Below the pieces are notes generated by a model. The model was given only the letters and a program-made list of their open reading frames with translations. It did not search any database and was not told where the DNA came from. 64,000 bases of DNA from Microbacterium sp. SLBN-146 (lineage in GTDB: Bacteria > Actinomycetota > Actinomycetes > Actinomycetales > Microbacteriaceae): positions 1,860,001 to 1,924,000 of the forward strand of contig NZ_VFMR01000001.1 of NCBI RefSeq assembly GCF_006715145.1. The letters run 5' to 3'. Numbering within the stretch: the first letter of the stretch is position 1; each line of letters opens with the position of its first letter. Positions 26,603-35,503 of this stretch are shown piece by piece. Both the position numbers and the translations under genes were made by a program.

Positions 26603-26654
26603 TCGAGGTCATGGGGTCCGCATGCCCGCGGGTACGCTGACCCCATGACCTCGA
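26603..26654. other. Perfect 16-base inverted repeat over a promoter and start codon
   Basis: TCGAGGTCATGGGGTC (26603-26618) is the exact complement of GACCCCATGACCTCGA (26639-26654). The 20-base centre holds the -10 box TACGCT, and the right arm contains the ATG of the DUF2510 gene. It begins 4 bases after the stop codon of the isomerase gene. It can serve as a terminator hairpin for that operon, an operator, or both. Confidence 0.75.
26633..26638 (+). promoter_or_regulatory. -10 box for leaderless DUF2510 transcript
   Basis: TACGCT lies 6 bases before the ATG at 26645, the spacing expected when transcription starts at the A of the start codon. No Shine-Dalgarno sequence is present. Confidence 0.5.
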
Positions 26655-27373
26655 TGCCGCCCGGATGGTACGACGACGGACACGGTGCCCTCCGGTGGTG
26701 GGACGGATCGGCCTGGACGGAGCACGTCGCGAATCCGGATCCCACCGCGGATTCCGATGCTGATCGCGACACCGACGTGCCGCCCGAGCTCGCCGACTTC
26801 GCCGAGATGGCGGATGCCGCATCCCCCGATCATCAGGGCGGTGCCTTCGTCGCGGCCACGCAGCCCGAGCGATCCAAGGTGTGGATCGTGTGGGTCGTGC
26901 TGGGCGTCGTTCTCCTCGGGATCGTCATCGCCGCCGCGGTTCTCATCCCGCTCCTCTTCCTCAACCTCGCGACGTCGTCGTCATCGCCATCGGGCGTGGC
27001 TCCCCAGACCGATGACGAGCGGGCTGCCGTCGCGGTCGTCGAGCAGTACAACGACGCGTGGCTCGACGGCGACTGCGACGAGTACTTCGCCGTCACGAGC
27101 GAGGACATGCAGCTGTTCGAGCAGATCCGCGACTGCGACGGCTTCGAGGAGTCCTCGCAGTACTTCAGCGACTCCGTCGAGGACTACAGCCTGTCGATCA
27201 CCGGTATCGAAGACGACGGTGCATCGTTCGTCATCGACACGCTCGAGAGCTACGACAGCTACATCGATGAGAACGGCGAGCTCGTCGAAGAGCCGACGCC
27301 CTTCGCCGACCGATGGACCTATGTCGTGGTCCCGTCCGGCGATGGCTGGGTGATCGACGAGGTCCGTTCGTGA
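26645..27373 (+). CDS. DUF2510 domain-containing membrane protein
   Basis: 242 residues. The N-terminus is a DUF2510 domain (PPGWYDDGHGALRWWDGSAWTEHV), common in actinobacterial membrane proteins of unknown role. An acidic linker follows, then one membrane helix (VWIVWVVLGVVLLGIVIAAAVLIPLLF, near residues 80-105). The extracytoplasmic domain of about 120 residues resembles DUF4878/NTF2-like lipoprotein domains (AAVAVVEQYNDAWLDGDCDEYF). Two cysteines (GDCDE and RDCDG) may form a disulphide. Its stop overlaps the GTG of the TSUP gene, so both are translated together. Confidence 0.82.
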   Translation: MTSMPPGWYDDGHGALRWWDGSAWTEHVANPDPTADSDADRDTDVPPELADFAEMADAASPDHQGGAFVAATQPERSKVWIVWVVLGVVLLGIVIAAAVLIPLLFLNLATSSSSPSGVAPQTDDERAAVAVVEQYNDAWLDGDCDEYFAVTSEDMQLFEQIRDCDGFEESSQYFSDSVEDYSLSITGIEDDGASFVIDTLESYDSYIDENGELVEEPTPFADRWTYVVVPSGDGWVIDEVRS

Positions 27374-28164
27374 CGGGTGCCGCGTCCCGGTCACGCAACG
27401 CCGGCTACGTCTTCGCGTGCATCGGGATCGGCTTGGCGTCCGGGTTGCTCTCGGGGCTCTTCGGTGTCGGCGGCGGCACGGTCATCGTGCCGCTCCTCGT
27501 CCTCATCCTCGGCTTCGACCAGCGCCTGGCGGCAGGATCGTCGCTGGGGGCGATCGTCCCCACGGCGGCGATCGGTGTCATCTCGTACGGTGTGCACGAC
27601 TCGGTCGCCTGGATCCCCGGCCTCATCCTCGCCGCCGGCGCGGTCGTGGGTGCGCAGATCGGCACCTGGCTGCTCCCGAGGGTTCCGCTGACGGTGCTGC
27701 GATGGGGTTTCGTCGGCTTCCTCGGGATCGTCATCGTGAGCCTCTTCGTCGTCATCCCCTCGCGTGACGCGGAGCTCGTCCTGACGTGGCTCACGGGCGC
27801 GGGACTCGTCGTGCTCGGTGTCGTCACGGGTATCCTCGCGGGGCTCCTCGGTGTCGGGGGAGGCGTCGTCGTCGTGCCTGTCCTCATGCTGCTGTTCGGC
27901 GCGAGCGACCTGATCGCGAAGGGGACGTCGTTGCTCATGATGATCCCGACCGCCATCTCGGGCACGATCGGCAATGTGCGCCGCCGCAATATCGACCTCG
28001 TCGCGGCGGCGATCGTCGGCGGCGCAGCGTGTACGACGACGGCGCTCGGTGCGTGGTTGGCGACACTGATCGACCCCCTCACGGGCAATATCCTCTTCGC
28101 CGCCTTCCTCGTCGTGATCGCCGTCCAGATGGCGATCCGTGCCGTGCGCGGACGCTCGCGCTGA
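27370..28164 (+). CDS. TSUP/TauE-SafE family membrane transporter
   Basis: 264 residues from a GTG at 27370 that overlaps the previous stop (GTGA). About eight hydrophobic helices in two repeats, each carrying the family's glycine-rich motif: LASGLLSGLFGVGGGTVIVP and LAGLLGVGGGVVVVPVLM. TSUP proteins export sulfite, sulfoacetate or similar organosulfur anions; the substrate here is not predictable. Coupling with the DUF2510 gene is by position only. Confidence 0.9.
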   Translation: MTGAASRSRNAGYVFACIGIGLASGLLSGLFGVGGGTVIVPLLVLILGFDQRLAAGSSLGAIVPTAAIGVISYGVHDSVAWIPGLILAAGAVVGAQIGTWLLPRVPLTVLRWGFVGFLGIVIVSLFVVIPSRDAELVLTWLTGAGLVVLGVVTGILAGLLGVGGGVVVVPVLMLLFGASDLIAKGTSLLMMIPTAISGTIGNVRRRNIDLVAAAIVGGAACTTTALGAWLATLIDPLTGNILFAAFLVVIAVQMAIRAVRGRSR

Positions 28165-28189
28165 CATGATCCGCGCGCGAGCCCGCGCG

Positions 28190-28195
28190 TAGGAT
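28190..28195 (+). promoter_or_regulatory. -10 box for leaderless MaoC-murB operon
   Basis: TAGGAT lies exactly 6 bases before the GTG at 28202, with no ribosome site between. Confidence 0.5.
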
Positions 28196-28201
28196 GAGAC
28201 G

Positions 28202-28648
28202 GTGCCAGTGAACCCCGAACTCGTCGAGCGCGACTTCGCTCCGACGGCGCCGTATCTCGTCGGTCGTGAGAAAGTGCGCGAGTTCGCCCGCGCGGTCTTT
28301 GCGGATGACCCGTCCCACGTGGATCCCGCGGCCGCGCAGGCACTCGGATACCCGGACGTCGTCGCCCCGCCCACATTCGCGATGGTCGTCCAGGATCTGA
28401 CGCTCCAACAGCTGCTGGCGGAGCCGGACTCCGGCATCGAGCTCTCGCGCGTGCTGCACGCCGAGCAGCGCTTCACCTATTCGCGTCCCATCGTCGCGGG
28501 CGACGAGCTGACCGCGAAGCTCGCCGTCACCGGCATCCGCACTCTCGGTGCGAACGCGATGGTCACGAGCGATGCCGTCGTGACGGATGCCGCCGGGGCC
28601 CACGTCGTCACGGCGACATCGGTTCTCCTCGTCGGAGGCGATTCATGA
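28202..28648 (+). CDS. FAS1-like/MaoC-type dehydratase subunit (HadA-like)
   Basis: 148 residues from a GTG at 28202. It has the N-terminal half of a hotdog-fold dehydratase (YLVGREKVREFARAVFADDP, ALGYPDVVAPPTFAMVV, HAEQRFTYSRPIVAGDELTA) but lacks the catalytic Asp-His motif, like HadA/HadC of mycobacteria. It should pair with the MaoC subunit encoded next, whose gene overlaps by 4 bases. Together they would dehydrate 3-hydroxyacyl thioesters in fatty acid elongation or a related route. In many actinobacteria the same pair sits just upstream of murB, as here. Confidence 0.88.
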   Translation: MPVNPELVERDFAPTAPYLVGREKVREFARAVFADDPSHVDPAAAQALGYPDVVAPPTFAMVVQDLTLQQLLAEPDSGIELSRVLHAEQRFTYSRPIVAGDELTAKLAVTGIRTLGANAMVTSDAVVTDAAGAHVVTATSVLLVGGDS

Positions 28649-29076
28649 CCACGCACGATGTTTCGGCTGTTCCGGGCGCTCCCGCCGTCGGCGATGTCGT
28701 CGCCGAGCGCACCGTCCACCTGACGCGCGAGTCGCTCGTTCGGTACGCGGGAGCATCGGGAGACTTCAATCCCATCCACTATCGCGACGACGTCGCGGCG
28801 GCGGTCGGTCTTCCGGGTGTGCTCGCCCACGGCATGCTCACGATGGGGCTCGCGATCGGCACGATCACGCCGTGGGTCGGCGACATCGCGCGACTGGTCG
28901 ACTACGGCGTGCGCTTCACGCGACCCGTCGTCGTCGATCCGGAAACGGGCGCCGATGTCACCGTCGTCGCCAAGGTCGGTGCCGTGGACGAAGAGACGAT
29001 GCGCGTCGATTTCACGGTGACCCATTCGGACACGACGGTTCTCGGCAAGGCGCAGGCGCGCGTACGTCTCGTATGA
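28645..29076 (+). CDS. MaoC-family (R)-hydratase, catalytic subunit (HadB-like)
   Basis: 143 residues. The hydratase-2 motif is intact: GASGDFNPIHYRDDVAAAVG followed by LPGVLAHGMLTMGL, giving the catalytic Asp and His. It forms the active subunit with the preceding protein. Overlaps of ATGA on both sides tie it to the upstream subunit and to murB downstream. Confidence 0.9.
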   Translation: MTTHDVSAVPGAPAVGDVVAERTVHLTRESLVRYAGASGDFNPIHYRDDVAAAVGLPGVLAHGMLTMGLAIGTITPWVGDIARLVDYGVRFTRPVVVDPETGADVTVVAKVGAVDEETMRVDFTVTHSDTTVLGKAQARVRLV

Positions 29077-30221
29077 CGTCCGAGATGCTCGAGGTCGAGC
29101 CTGTCGCGCTCGCTCAGCTCACGACGCTGAGAACCGGCGGCGTCCCCGACCGCATGATCGAGGCCCGCACGTCGGACGACCTCGTGAAGGCTCTCCGCGA
29201 CGTGTGGGGGAGCGGTGACGCTTGGCTCGTCCTGGGCGGCGGGTCGAACCTCTTCGCCGGCGACGACCCCTTCGAGGGGGTCGTCGTGCGGATCCTCACG
29301 TCGGGCATCGAACGGCTGCCGTCGCCGCGCGCGGGCTTCGTGCGCGTGCGGGTTCAGGCGGGGCACGACTGGGACGCGCTCGTCGCGTACGCCGTCGAAG
29401 AGGGGCTCGCGGGAATCGAGGCCATGTCGGGCATCCCCGGCACGGTGGGCGCCGCCCCCGTGCAGAACGTCGGCGCGTACGGGCAGGAGATCATCCAGAC
29501 GCTCGTCGAAGTCGAGCTGATCGACGAGTCCGACGGCGAAGTGCGCACTGTTTCGGCCGCGGAGCTCGCGCTGGGCTTCCGCACCTCCGCGCTCAAGCGG
29601 CATTACGGATCCGTTCCGGAGCGTTCGGCCGTCATCCTCTCGGTGACGCTCGAGCTGGCCGAGGTGGGGGATGCTCCGCGCCCCATCGCCGGTGCGCAGC
29701 TCCGCTCGGCCCTCGGGCTGGCGGAGAGCGATGCCGTCACGGTGGCCTGGATCCGCGATCACGTGCTCGCGACGCGTGCGCGAAAAGGGATGGTGCTCGA
29801 TCCCGACGACCCCGACACGTACAGCGCCGGCTCGTTCTTCCAGAACGCGATCGTCTCCTCATCGTTCGCGGCATCCCTCCCTGCGGAGTGTCCGCGATGG
29901 CCTGTCGCGCCCGATCTCGATACCGTGCTGGTCTTCCCGCTCTCGACGTTCGACGGCTATGTTCCCGCGCCCGTCGAGCAGGAGACGTCGGTCAAGGTGA
30001 GCGCCGCGTGGCTCATCGAGCACGCGGGGCTGCGCAAGGGGTTCCGCCTTCCACGCTCGAGGTCGGCGCTGTCGACCAAGCACGCGCTGGCTCTGACGAA
30101 CCGCGGCGGTGCCACGGCGGCCGAGATCGCCGAACTGGCTCGTTTCATCCAGGGGCGTGTGCAGGCGGAATTCGGGCTCATCCTGCAGCCCGAGCCTGTC
30201 CTGGTCAACGTCGAGCTGTGA
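29073..30221 (+). CDS. murB: UDP-N-acetylmuramate dehydrogenase
   Basis: 382 residues from the ATG at 29073, overlapping the previous stop (ATGA). This flavoenzyme reduces enolpyruvyl-UDP-GlcNAc to UDP-N-acetylmuramate with NADPH in peptidoglycan synthesis. FAD-binding motifs LVLGGGSNLF and SGIPGTVGAAPVQNVGAYG are clear, and SAGSFFQN carries the proton-donating serine. The length and extended C-terminal part fit type I MurB. It probably shares the leaderless promoter at 28190. Confidence 0.95.
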   Translation: MTSEMLEVEPVALAQLTTLRTGGVPDRMIEARTSDDLVKALRDVWGSGDAWLVLGGGSNLFAGDDPFEGVVVRILTSGIERLPSPRAGFVRVRVQAGHDWDALVAYAVEEGLAGIEAMSGIPGTVGAAPVQNVGAYGQEIIQTLVEVELIDESDGEVRTVSAAELALGFRTSALKRHYGSVPERSAVILSVTLELAEVGDAPRPIAGAQLRSALGLAESDAVTVAWIRDHVLATRARKGMVLDPDDPDTYSAGSFFQNAIVSSSFAASLPAECPRWPVAPDLDTVLVFPLSTFDGYVPAPVEQETSVKVSAAWLIEHAGLRKGFRLPRSRSALSTKHALALTNRGGATAAEIAELARFIQGRVQAEFGLILQPEPVLVNVEL

Positions 30222-30326
30222 AGAGTATCCGCCGGGTGAAACCCGCCGATTCCGCGGTGTGTTGAGCGCCTGCGCGCAGGCGTTCGACCGGTAGTTTCGC
30301 AGAGCGAGAGAGGGGACCGCACGACC

Positions 30327-30533
30327 ATGGCATCGCGCATATCGAAGAAATCGGCTCTGCCGCGGCACGGACGGGCCCACGTCACGATGACCATTCGTGA
30401 CTCGAACGGGTTCCTCCACCATTTCGGTGACATCGACACGAGTGTCGGGGCCGTTCACGAAGCGCTCGCGATCATGCAGTTGCAGTCGCCCGAGATGGAT
30501 GCCGCGCAGCCGGGCCACGAGCAGCTGGCCTGA
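30327..30533 (+). CDS. Small hypothetical protein (68 aa)
   Basis: Not recognised. ATG at 30327 with GAGAGGGGA about 12 bases upstream and a possible -10 TAGTTT at 30292-30297. The product is a small soluble protein with a basic start (MASRISKKSALPRHGRAH) and an ordered middle (TMTIRDSNGFLHHFGDIDTS) followed by a helix (VGAVHEALAIMQLQSPEM). Codon positions look coding (G/C in third position), and no better frame overlaps it. Confidence 0.55.
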   Translation: MASRISKKSALPRHGRAHVTMTIRDSNGFLHHFGDIDTSVGAVHEALAIMQLQSPEMDAAQPGHEQLA

Positions 30534-30626
30534 GATTCGGACTTCGGGGTTCGGTCCGGCGGTGTGGTCCGCTGCTGCCGTCCGGTGCGGGGCATCGCGG
30601 GTCCTCCCTGCGGTGTCAGGGTTCGG

Positions 30627-32126
30627 TCAGAACGGCGCGCGGGCGCGACTGTTCTGCATATCGTCTGAGTTGTCGACAGCGACGGCGTGCCAGTCGGTCG
30701 GCACGAACCTCACGGTGCTCGGTGGTCGATCACGGTAGGTGCGTGACGTCGGCGAGATCCACTCGATGATTCCTCCCGGTCGTTGTCGCACCCGCCACGC
30801 CGTGTGGTGTTTCAGCGTGTGGTGTCGACGACAGAAGTGGGCAAGATTCGTCTCGCTCGTCGGGCCGCCCTTCGCGGCATCCTTCGTGTGATCGATGTCG
30901 GAACGCCTCGCGGACCGGCGGCATCCGGGCATGCGACAGTGTTCGTCACGTGCGCGCAAGTGGCGCCGAAGGCTCTCGTCGGGACGGTAGCGGTCGACCG
31001 CGAGCACAGCACCCGTGTGCGGGTGAGTCAGGACGCGATCCCAACCCGACGCCTTGCCCGCGAGCCGGAGAGCCAGCGTCGTTTCGATCGGACCGTATCC
31101 TGCGAGCAGGCAAGGTTCCGTGCCGACACCGGCGGCCGTGAGCACGGGCACCGTGACCTGCACGTGCCCCGTGACGGCCCCGAGCGCGCCGTCCCCATGC
31201 GCGGCGGGCGCTCCCGCAAGAAGCAGGTCGGCGAACACGTCGGCGCGCAGCTGGTCGATCGTGCGCGTATCGGCGATGGCGGACTGCGAATCGGGAACGC
31301 CCAGGTCGTGGCCGGCGTCGCTTCCTTCCTGTCGCAGCTTCGTCGGTCCCGTCACGAACGCGGGTTCCGCCGCATCGCCGCGCGCGCACTCCGCGGTCGT
31401 GCCCGCGCCCGCATCCTCTGCACCCGCGGCCGCACCCTCCGCGTCGTCGAGCCCAGGCTCGGCGTCCGACGCTCCACGCACCTCGCGCGCCAACTGCGTT
31501 AGGCGGTCGAAGATCGCGTACGCGAGCGGTGCCGGCTGATCGGCGATGATCCGAGCGAGACCGTCGTCGAGATCGATCAGTCGGACGAGCCGGTCGTCGA
31601 GGGCGCGGCGTTGGCGGTCGGCCGTCTCTTCCGGATCGAGCCGCGCTGCGACGGCACGAGCGAGCGCCCGAAGACGTGCGGGGGCTTCGGTTTCTGCAAT
31701 ACCGAGCGCCGTCGCTTCGAACTGAGCGAAGACAGCATCGTCGGAGATCGCGGCACCGATGTCGAGGATGATGCGCGCGTGCGCCGCGGAGATCCGCCCG
31801 TCTTCCCACGCGCACAGAGTCGCCTGGAAGCGGGACGTCAGACTCGCGGCATCGCCCATGCGTGACTGCACCGTACGGTCGGACACACGCATCGCGGCGC
31901 CGAGTTCGGCGGCGACCTCTCGAATCGCGAGGTCGCCGCGCGTCATTCGTCGCCCCGCCGCCCGCGCCTGTGCGGTCCGAGCGATCGTGAGGTCGACAGC
32001 CTCCGACAGGAGGCGCTCCTGTCGCGCTTCGAAAGCCGCGATCTGCCGCCGTGTCTCGATCATCCCCGTGACGAGGTCATCGAGCGCGTTCGTCCACCCC
32101 TCGTCGGTGGTCAGATTGTGGCTCAT
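30627..32126 (-). CDS. DUF222 (13E12-type) HNH endonuclease domain protein
   Basis: 499 residues from the ATG at 32126. This start is preferred over the frame opening at 32156 because a TACGCT -10 box (complement at 32134-32139) ends 7 bases upstream. DUF222 covers the N-terminal two-thirds (FEARQERLLSEAVDLTIAR, ISAAHARIILDIG, ARLDPEE). The C-terminal HNH module has the pattern RDEHCRMPGCRRSARRSDID, then FCRRHHTLKHH, with zinc-binding Cys and His residues. This family occurs in several copies in many actinobacterial genomes; its role is unsettled (mobile or DNA-processing). An Asp/Ala-rich insert lies near residues 225-270. No flanking repeats mark it as mobile. Confidence 0.88.
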   Translation of the reverse strand: MSHNLTTDEGWTNALDDLVTGMIETRRQIAAFEARQERLLSEAVDLTIARTAQARAAGRRMTRGDLAIREVAAELGAAMRVSDRTVQSRMGDAASLTSRFQATLCAWEDGRISAAHARIILDIGAAISDDAVFAQFEATALGIAETEAPARLRALARAVAARLDPEETADRQRRALDDRLVRLIDLDDGLARIIADQPAPLAYAIFDRLTQLAREVRGASDAEPGLDDAEGAAAGAEDAGAGTTAECARGDAAEPAFVTGPTKLRQEGSDAGHDLGVPDSQSAIADTRTIDQLRADVFADLLLAGAPAAHGDGALGAVTGHVQVTVPVLTAAGVGTEPCLLAGYGPIETTLALRLAGKASGWDRVLTHPHTGAVLAVDRYRPDESLRRHLRARDEHCRMPGCRRSARRSDIDHTKDAAKGGPTSETNLAHFCRRHHTLKHHTAWRVRQRPGGIIEWISPTSRTYRDRPPSTVRFVPTDWHAVAVDNSDDMQNSRARAPF

Positions 32127-32236
32127 GCATATAAGCGTAGTACGAACATACGACACAGATCGAAGAGGTGTCGAATCTGTGTACTATTCAGACGTCTGGG
32201 GGGATGTGGATTCACCGCGCGACCGAAGGCCGTTCG

Positions 32237-32242
32237 TAAGAT
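32237..32242 (+). promoter_or_regulatory. -10 box for leaderless small membrane protein gene
   Basis: TAAGAT lies 6 bases before the ATG at 32249. Confidence 0.45.
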
Positions 32243-32248
32243 CGAGGC

Positions 32249-32452
32249 ATGGCGAACGATTCCGCAGCGGGTGTGCCCAGGTGGGTGAGGGTCGCGGTGT
32301 GGAGCATCGCACTCAGCATCGCGGTGCTGGGGATTGTGTTGGCGATCGTGGCGAACAGCTTGTGGCCCCTGATTGCTTTTGCGGGCTTGGCTATTCCGAT
32401 GTTCCCGATCGGGTCGCCTCGAACGTCGGGTTCCCGGTCCGCTGACGTGTGA
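32249..32452 (+). CDS. Small two-helix membrane protein (67 aa)
   Basis: Not assigned to a family. It has two hydrophobic segments (VAVWSIALSIAVLGIVLAIV and LWPLIAFAGLAIPMFPIG) and a short polar tail, so it probably sits in the cytoplasmic membrane. A -10 box at leaderless distance supports the start. It converges with the aminotransferase gene with a 40-base gap. Confidence 0.55.
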   Translation: MANDSAAGVPRWVRVAVWSIALSIAVLGIVLAIVANSLWPLIAFAGLAIPMFPIGSPRTSGSRSADV

Positions 32453-32492
32453 TCACGCGATCAGGCTGCGAGTTCGCCGCCCGCGACACTCG

Positions 32493-33695
32493 TCAGTCTG
32501 AGAACAGATCCTGCAGGCGGCGCACACCCTCGAGCAGCGCGTCGTCGCCCAGGGCGTAAGAGAGCCGGAGATATCCGGAAGGCCCGAACGCCTCGCCCGG
32601 CACGACGGCGACTTCCGCCTCGTCGAGGATGAGGTCCGCGAGCTCGAGCGAGGTCTCGATCCGCTTCCCGCGCCACTCGCGCCCCAAGAGGCCCTGAACG
32701 TCGGGGTAGGCGTAGAACGCGCCCAGCGGATCGGGAACCGTGACTCCCGCGATCTTCGACAGCTCCGCGACGATCACCTGGCGCCGTCGGTCGAAGGCCT
32801 GCCGGAACTCCTCCGCCTCGGTCTGGGGTCCCGTCAACGCCGCGAGCGCGGCGCGCTGAGCGATGTTGTTGACGTTCGACGAGAGGTGCGACTGGAGGTT
32901 CGCCGCGAGCTTGATCGCGTCGGCGGGTCCGACCATCCAGCCCACGCGCCAGCCCGTCATGGCATACGTCTTGGCGACGCCGTTGACGAGGATCGTCTGG
33001 TTCGCGGCATCCGGAACGGCCTCGACGATCGACACGGCGCGTGCGCCACCGTAGACGAGGTTCTGGTAGATCTCGTCCGAGATGATCCAGATCCCGTGCT
33101 CGACCGCCCACTCTCCGATGGCCTGCGTCTCTTCGGGCGTGTAGACCGAGCCCGTGGGGTTTGACGGAGACACGAAGACGAGAGCCGTCGTTCGGTCCGT
33201 CCGCGCCTGTTCGAGCTGCTCGACCGTGACCTTGTAGTCCTGATCGGCCCCCGCGAACACTTCGACGGGAACACCGTCGGCGAGCGCGATCGCTTCGGGA
33301 TACGTCGTCCAGTACGGGGCCGGGAGGAGCACTTCGTCGCCGGGGTTCAGGACTGTCTGGAATGCCTGGTAGACCGCCTGCTTTCCCCCGTTGGTCACGA
33401 CGACCTGCGAGGCGGACACCTCGAGCCCGGAGTCGCGCAGCGTCTTGGCGGCGATCGCCTCCCGGAGGACGGGCAGGCCGACCGCTGGTGTGTAGCGGTA
33501 GTTCGCCGGATCGTGCAGGGCTTCTGCTGCCGCGTCGACGATGAACTGCGGTGTCGCGAAGTCGGGCTCGCCGGCGGCATACGAGATGACGGGCCGGCCG
33601 GCGGCTTGGAGGGCCTTCGCCTTGGCGTCGACCTTGAGGGTCGCCGATTCGGCGATGGAGCTGAGCTTGCGGGATAGAGGGGCGCGTTCGGTCAC
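32493..33695 (-). CDS. PLP-dependent class I/II aminotransferase (aspartate aminotransferase-like)
   Basis: 400 residues from a GTG at 33695, 7 bases from a TACGCT -10 box on the minus strand. Fold-type I motifs: [48 protein letters not shown] and [15 protein letters not shown], in which Lys242 binds PLP. The C-terminal GYLRLSYAL holds the carboxylate-binding Arg. The sequence type is Iγ/Iβ prokaryotic aspartate aminotransferase, which moves amino groups between aspartate and 2-oxoglutarate; related aminotransferases with other substrates are possible. In many actinobacteria this gene lies near secE/nusG; here it is about 20 kb away. Confidence 0.9.
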   Translation of the reverse strand: MTERAPLSRKLSSIAESATLKVDAKAKALQAAGRPVISYAAGEPDFATPQFIVDAAAEALHDPANYRYTPAVGLPVLREAIAAKTLRDSGLEVSASQVVVTNGGKQAVYQAFQTVLNPGDEVLLPAPYWTTYPEAIALADGVPVEVFAGADQDYKVTVEQLEQARTDRTTALVFVSPSNPTGSVYTPEETQAIGEWAVEHGIWIISDEIYQNLVYGGARAVSIVEAVPDAANQTILVNGVAKTYAMTGWRVGWMVGPADAIKLAANLQSHLSSNVNNIAQRAALAALTGPQTEAEEFRQAFDRRRQVIVAELSKIAGVTVPDPLGAFYAYPDVQGLLGREWRGKRIETSLELADLILDEAEVAVVPGEAFGPSGYLRLSYALGDDALLEGVRRLQDLFSD

Positions 33696-33702
33696 GCCTC
33701 CG

Positions 33703-33708
33703 AGCGTA
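33703..33708 (-). promoter_or_regulatory. -10 box for leaderless aminotransferase transcript
   Basis: On the minus strand TACGCT is followed after 7 bases (CGGAGGC) by the GTG start at 33695. The GGAGG is too close to act as a ribosome site. Confidence 0.45.
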
Positions 33709-33790
33709 CTCGGGCGGAGCGTGAGCCGCGGGGCAGCCCCGGCGGAAAGTCGTGCTGGTCGTTCGCAGCTTCGGGTAGCAAGCTGGGGGG

Positions 33791-34642
33791 ATGGAATCGA
33801 CTGCGGTGCGCGTGAAGAACCTGCGCAAGACGTACGGTGATCGCGCGGTCGTGGACGACGTGTCGTTCGACATCGCCCGAGGAGAGACGTTCGCTCTGCT
33901 GGGGCCGAACGGTGCGGGGAAATCGACGACGGTCGAGATCCTCGAGGGCTACCGGAGACGCACGGGTGGCGAGGTGTCCGTCCTCGGTGTCGATCCGCAG
34001 ACGGGCGGGCTGGACTGGAAGGCGCGGCTGGGCATCGTGCTCCAGTCGGCAGGGCAGGCGGGGCTCGTCACGGTCAGAGAGCAGCTCACCCTCTTCGCCG
34101 GCTTCTATCCGCGCCCGCGCGACGTCGAAGAGGTGATCGCCGCGGTCGGACTGCAGGACCAGGCGAAGACGCGCATCGCCAAGCTCTCCGGTGGGCAGCA
34201 GCGTCGCGTCGACGTCGCACTCGGGATCATCGGCCGCCCGGAGCTGCTGTTCCTCGATGAGCCGACGACGGGATTCGACCCGCACGCGCGCCGCGAGTTC
34301 TGGGACCTCATCCGTCGACTCCAGACGGAGGGCACGACGATCCTCCTCACGACCCACTATCTCGATGAGGCGGCGCAGCTCGCCGATCGTGTCGCCGTCA
34401 TCTCCTCGGGGCGCCTGCAGGCCATGGGTCCCGTCGACGGGTTCGGTGATCCCGAGTCGCGGATCCCGATCGTGCGGTGGCGCGAAGACGGGATGCTGCG
34501 CGAGGAGCGCACCGACGAACCGTTCGCGTTCGCGCAGGCTCTCGCCCGACGGTTGGGGGAAGCTCCGCCGTCGCTGGAGATCGTTCGCCCGAGTCTCGAG
34601 GACATCTATCTCGCGCTCGTGGGCGAGGAGGCGGTTTCATGA
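33791..34642 (+). CDS. ABC-2-type exporter ATP-binding protein
   Basis: 283 residues. Walker [16 protein letters not shown]-loop [10 protein letters not shown], signature [15 protein letters not shown], Walker [13 protein letters not shown] and the switch His in [10 protein letters not shown] are all present. A C-terminal extension of about 60 residues matches drug/antibiotic exporter ATPases of the DrrA/CcmA class. Its stop overlaps the permease start by 4 bases. The pair likely exports a lipophilic compound or lipid; substrate unknown. Confidence 0.93.
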   Translation: MESTAVRVKNLRKTYGDRAVVDDVSFDIARGETFALLGPNGAGKSTTVEILEGYRRRTGGEVSVLGVDPQTGGLDWKARLGIVLQSAGQAGLVTVREQLTLFAGFYPRPRDVEEVIAAVGLQDQAKTRIAKLSGGQQRRVDVALGIIGRPELLFLDEPTTGFDPHARREFWDLIRRLQTEGTTILLTTHYLDEAAQLADRVAVISSGRLQAMGPVDGFGDPESRIPIVRWREDGMLREERTDEPFAFAQALARRLGEAPPSLEIVRPSLEDIYLALVGEEAVS

Positions 34643-35487
34643 CGACGACGGTGCGGACGAGGACCCTCACGAAGCGTCGCAGCATCGTCGCCATCGGACT
34701 GTGGCGGGCGCGATTCGAGATCCTCCAGTACTTCCGCTCCGGCGACTCGCTTTTCTTCACCTTCCTCTTCCCGATCTTCATGCTGGGGCTGTTCAGTGTC
34801 GCGTTCGGCTCGGATGGTCAAGTCCAGCTCGACCCCGGTGTTCCTCCCCTCTCAACGGCGGAGCTCTACCTCCCGGGGATGATCGCGGCGGGGCTGCTCC
34901 TCTCGGGCTTCCAGAACCTCGCGATGGACATCGCCGTCGAGCGGTCCGACGGCACGCTCAAGCGGCTCGGGGGAACGCCCCTGTCGCCGGTCAGCTATTT
35001 CCTCGGCAAGTTCTGCCAGGTGGGTGCGACCGGTGTCATGCAGGCTGCGCTGATCCTGCTGTTCGCGACGGTCGTGCTCGGTGCCGAGCTTCCGACCGAT
35101 CCGCAGCGCTGGCTCATCTTCTCGTGGGTGTTCGTGCTCGGTATCGCAACCTCCGCCCTCCTCGGGATCGCCCTGTCCGCCCTCCCTCGCTCGGGAAAGA
35201 GTGCGACGGCCGTCGTCGTGCCGATCGCGCTGGCCCTCCAGTTCGTGTCGGGGGTGTACCTCGTCTTCTCGCAGCTGCCGGAGTGGTTGCAGAACGCCGC
35301 GGGGATCTTCCCGCTCAAGTGGATGGCGCAGGGGATGCGCGCCGTCTTCCTCCCCGAGGACTACGCCGCGCTCGAGCAGGGCGGAGAGTGGAACCTCGGC
35401 GGGGTCGCGATCGCGCTCGGCGTGTGGCTCGTCGTGGGCCTCGTGCTCGCGCGACTCACCTTCCGCTGGATCCGCCGCAGCGCCTGA
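34639..35487 (+). CDS. ABC-2-type transporter permease
   Basis: 282 residues from the ATG at 34639 (ATGA overlap with the ATPase gene). About six membrane helices in the ABC-2 arrangement: LFFTFLFPIFMLGLFSVAF, YLPGMIAAGLLLSGFQNLAM, ERSDGTLKRLGGTPLSPVSY, ALALQFVSGVYLVFSQLPEW. The ERxxGTLKRL segment after helix 2 is typical of DrrB-like exporters. It forms the exporter with the preceding ATPase. Confidence 0.92.
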   Translation: MTTTVRTRTLTKRRSIVAIGLWRARFEILQYFRSGDSLFFTFLFPIFMLGLFSVAFGSDGQVQLDPGVPPLSTAELYLPGMIAAGLLLSGFQNLAMDIAVERSDGTLKRLGGTPLSPVSYFLGKFCQVGATGVMQAALILLFATVVLGAELPTDPQRWLIFSWVFVLGIATSALLGIALSALPRSGKSATAVVVPIALALQFVSGVYLVFSQLPEWLQNAAGIFPLKWMAQGMRAVFLPEDYAALEQGGEWNLGGVAIALGVWLVVGLVLARLTFRWIRRSA

Positions 35488-35503
35488 CCACGGGTTTGTG
35501 AGG

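Noticed and set aside
30627..32126. Homing endonuclease or intron
   Set aside because: DUF222/HNH proteins are ordinary multi-copy genes of actinobacteria; no split host gene or intron boundaries are seen.
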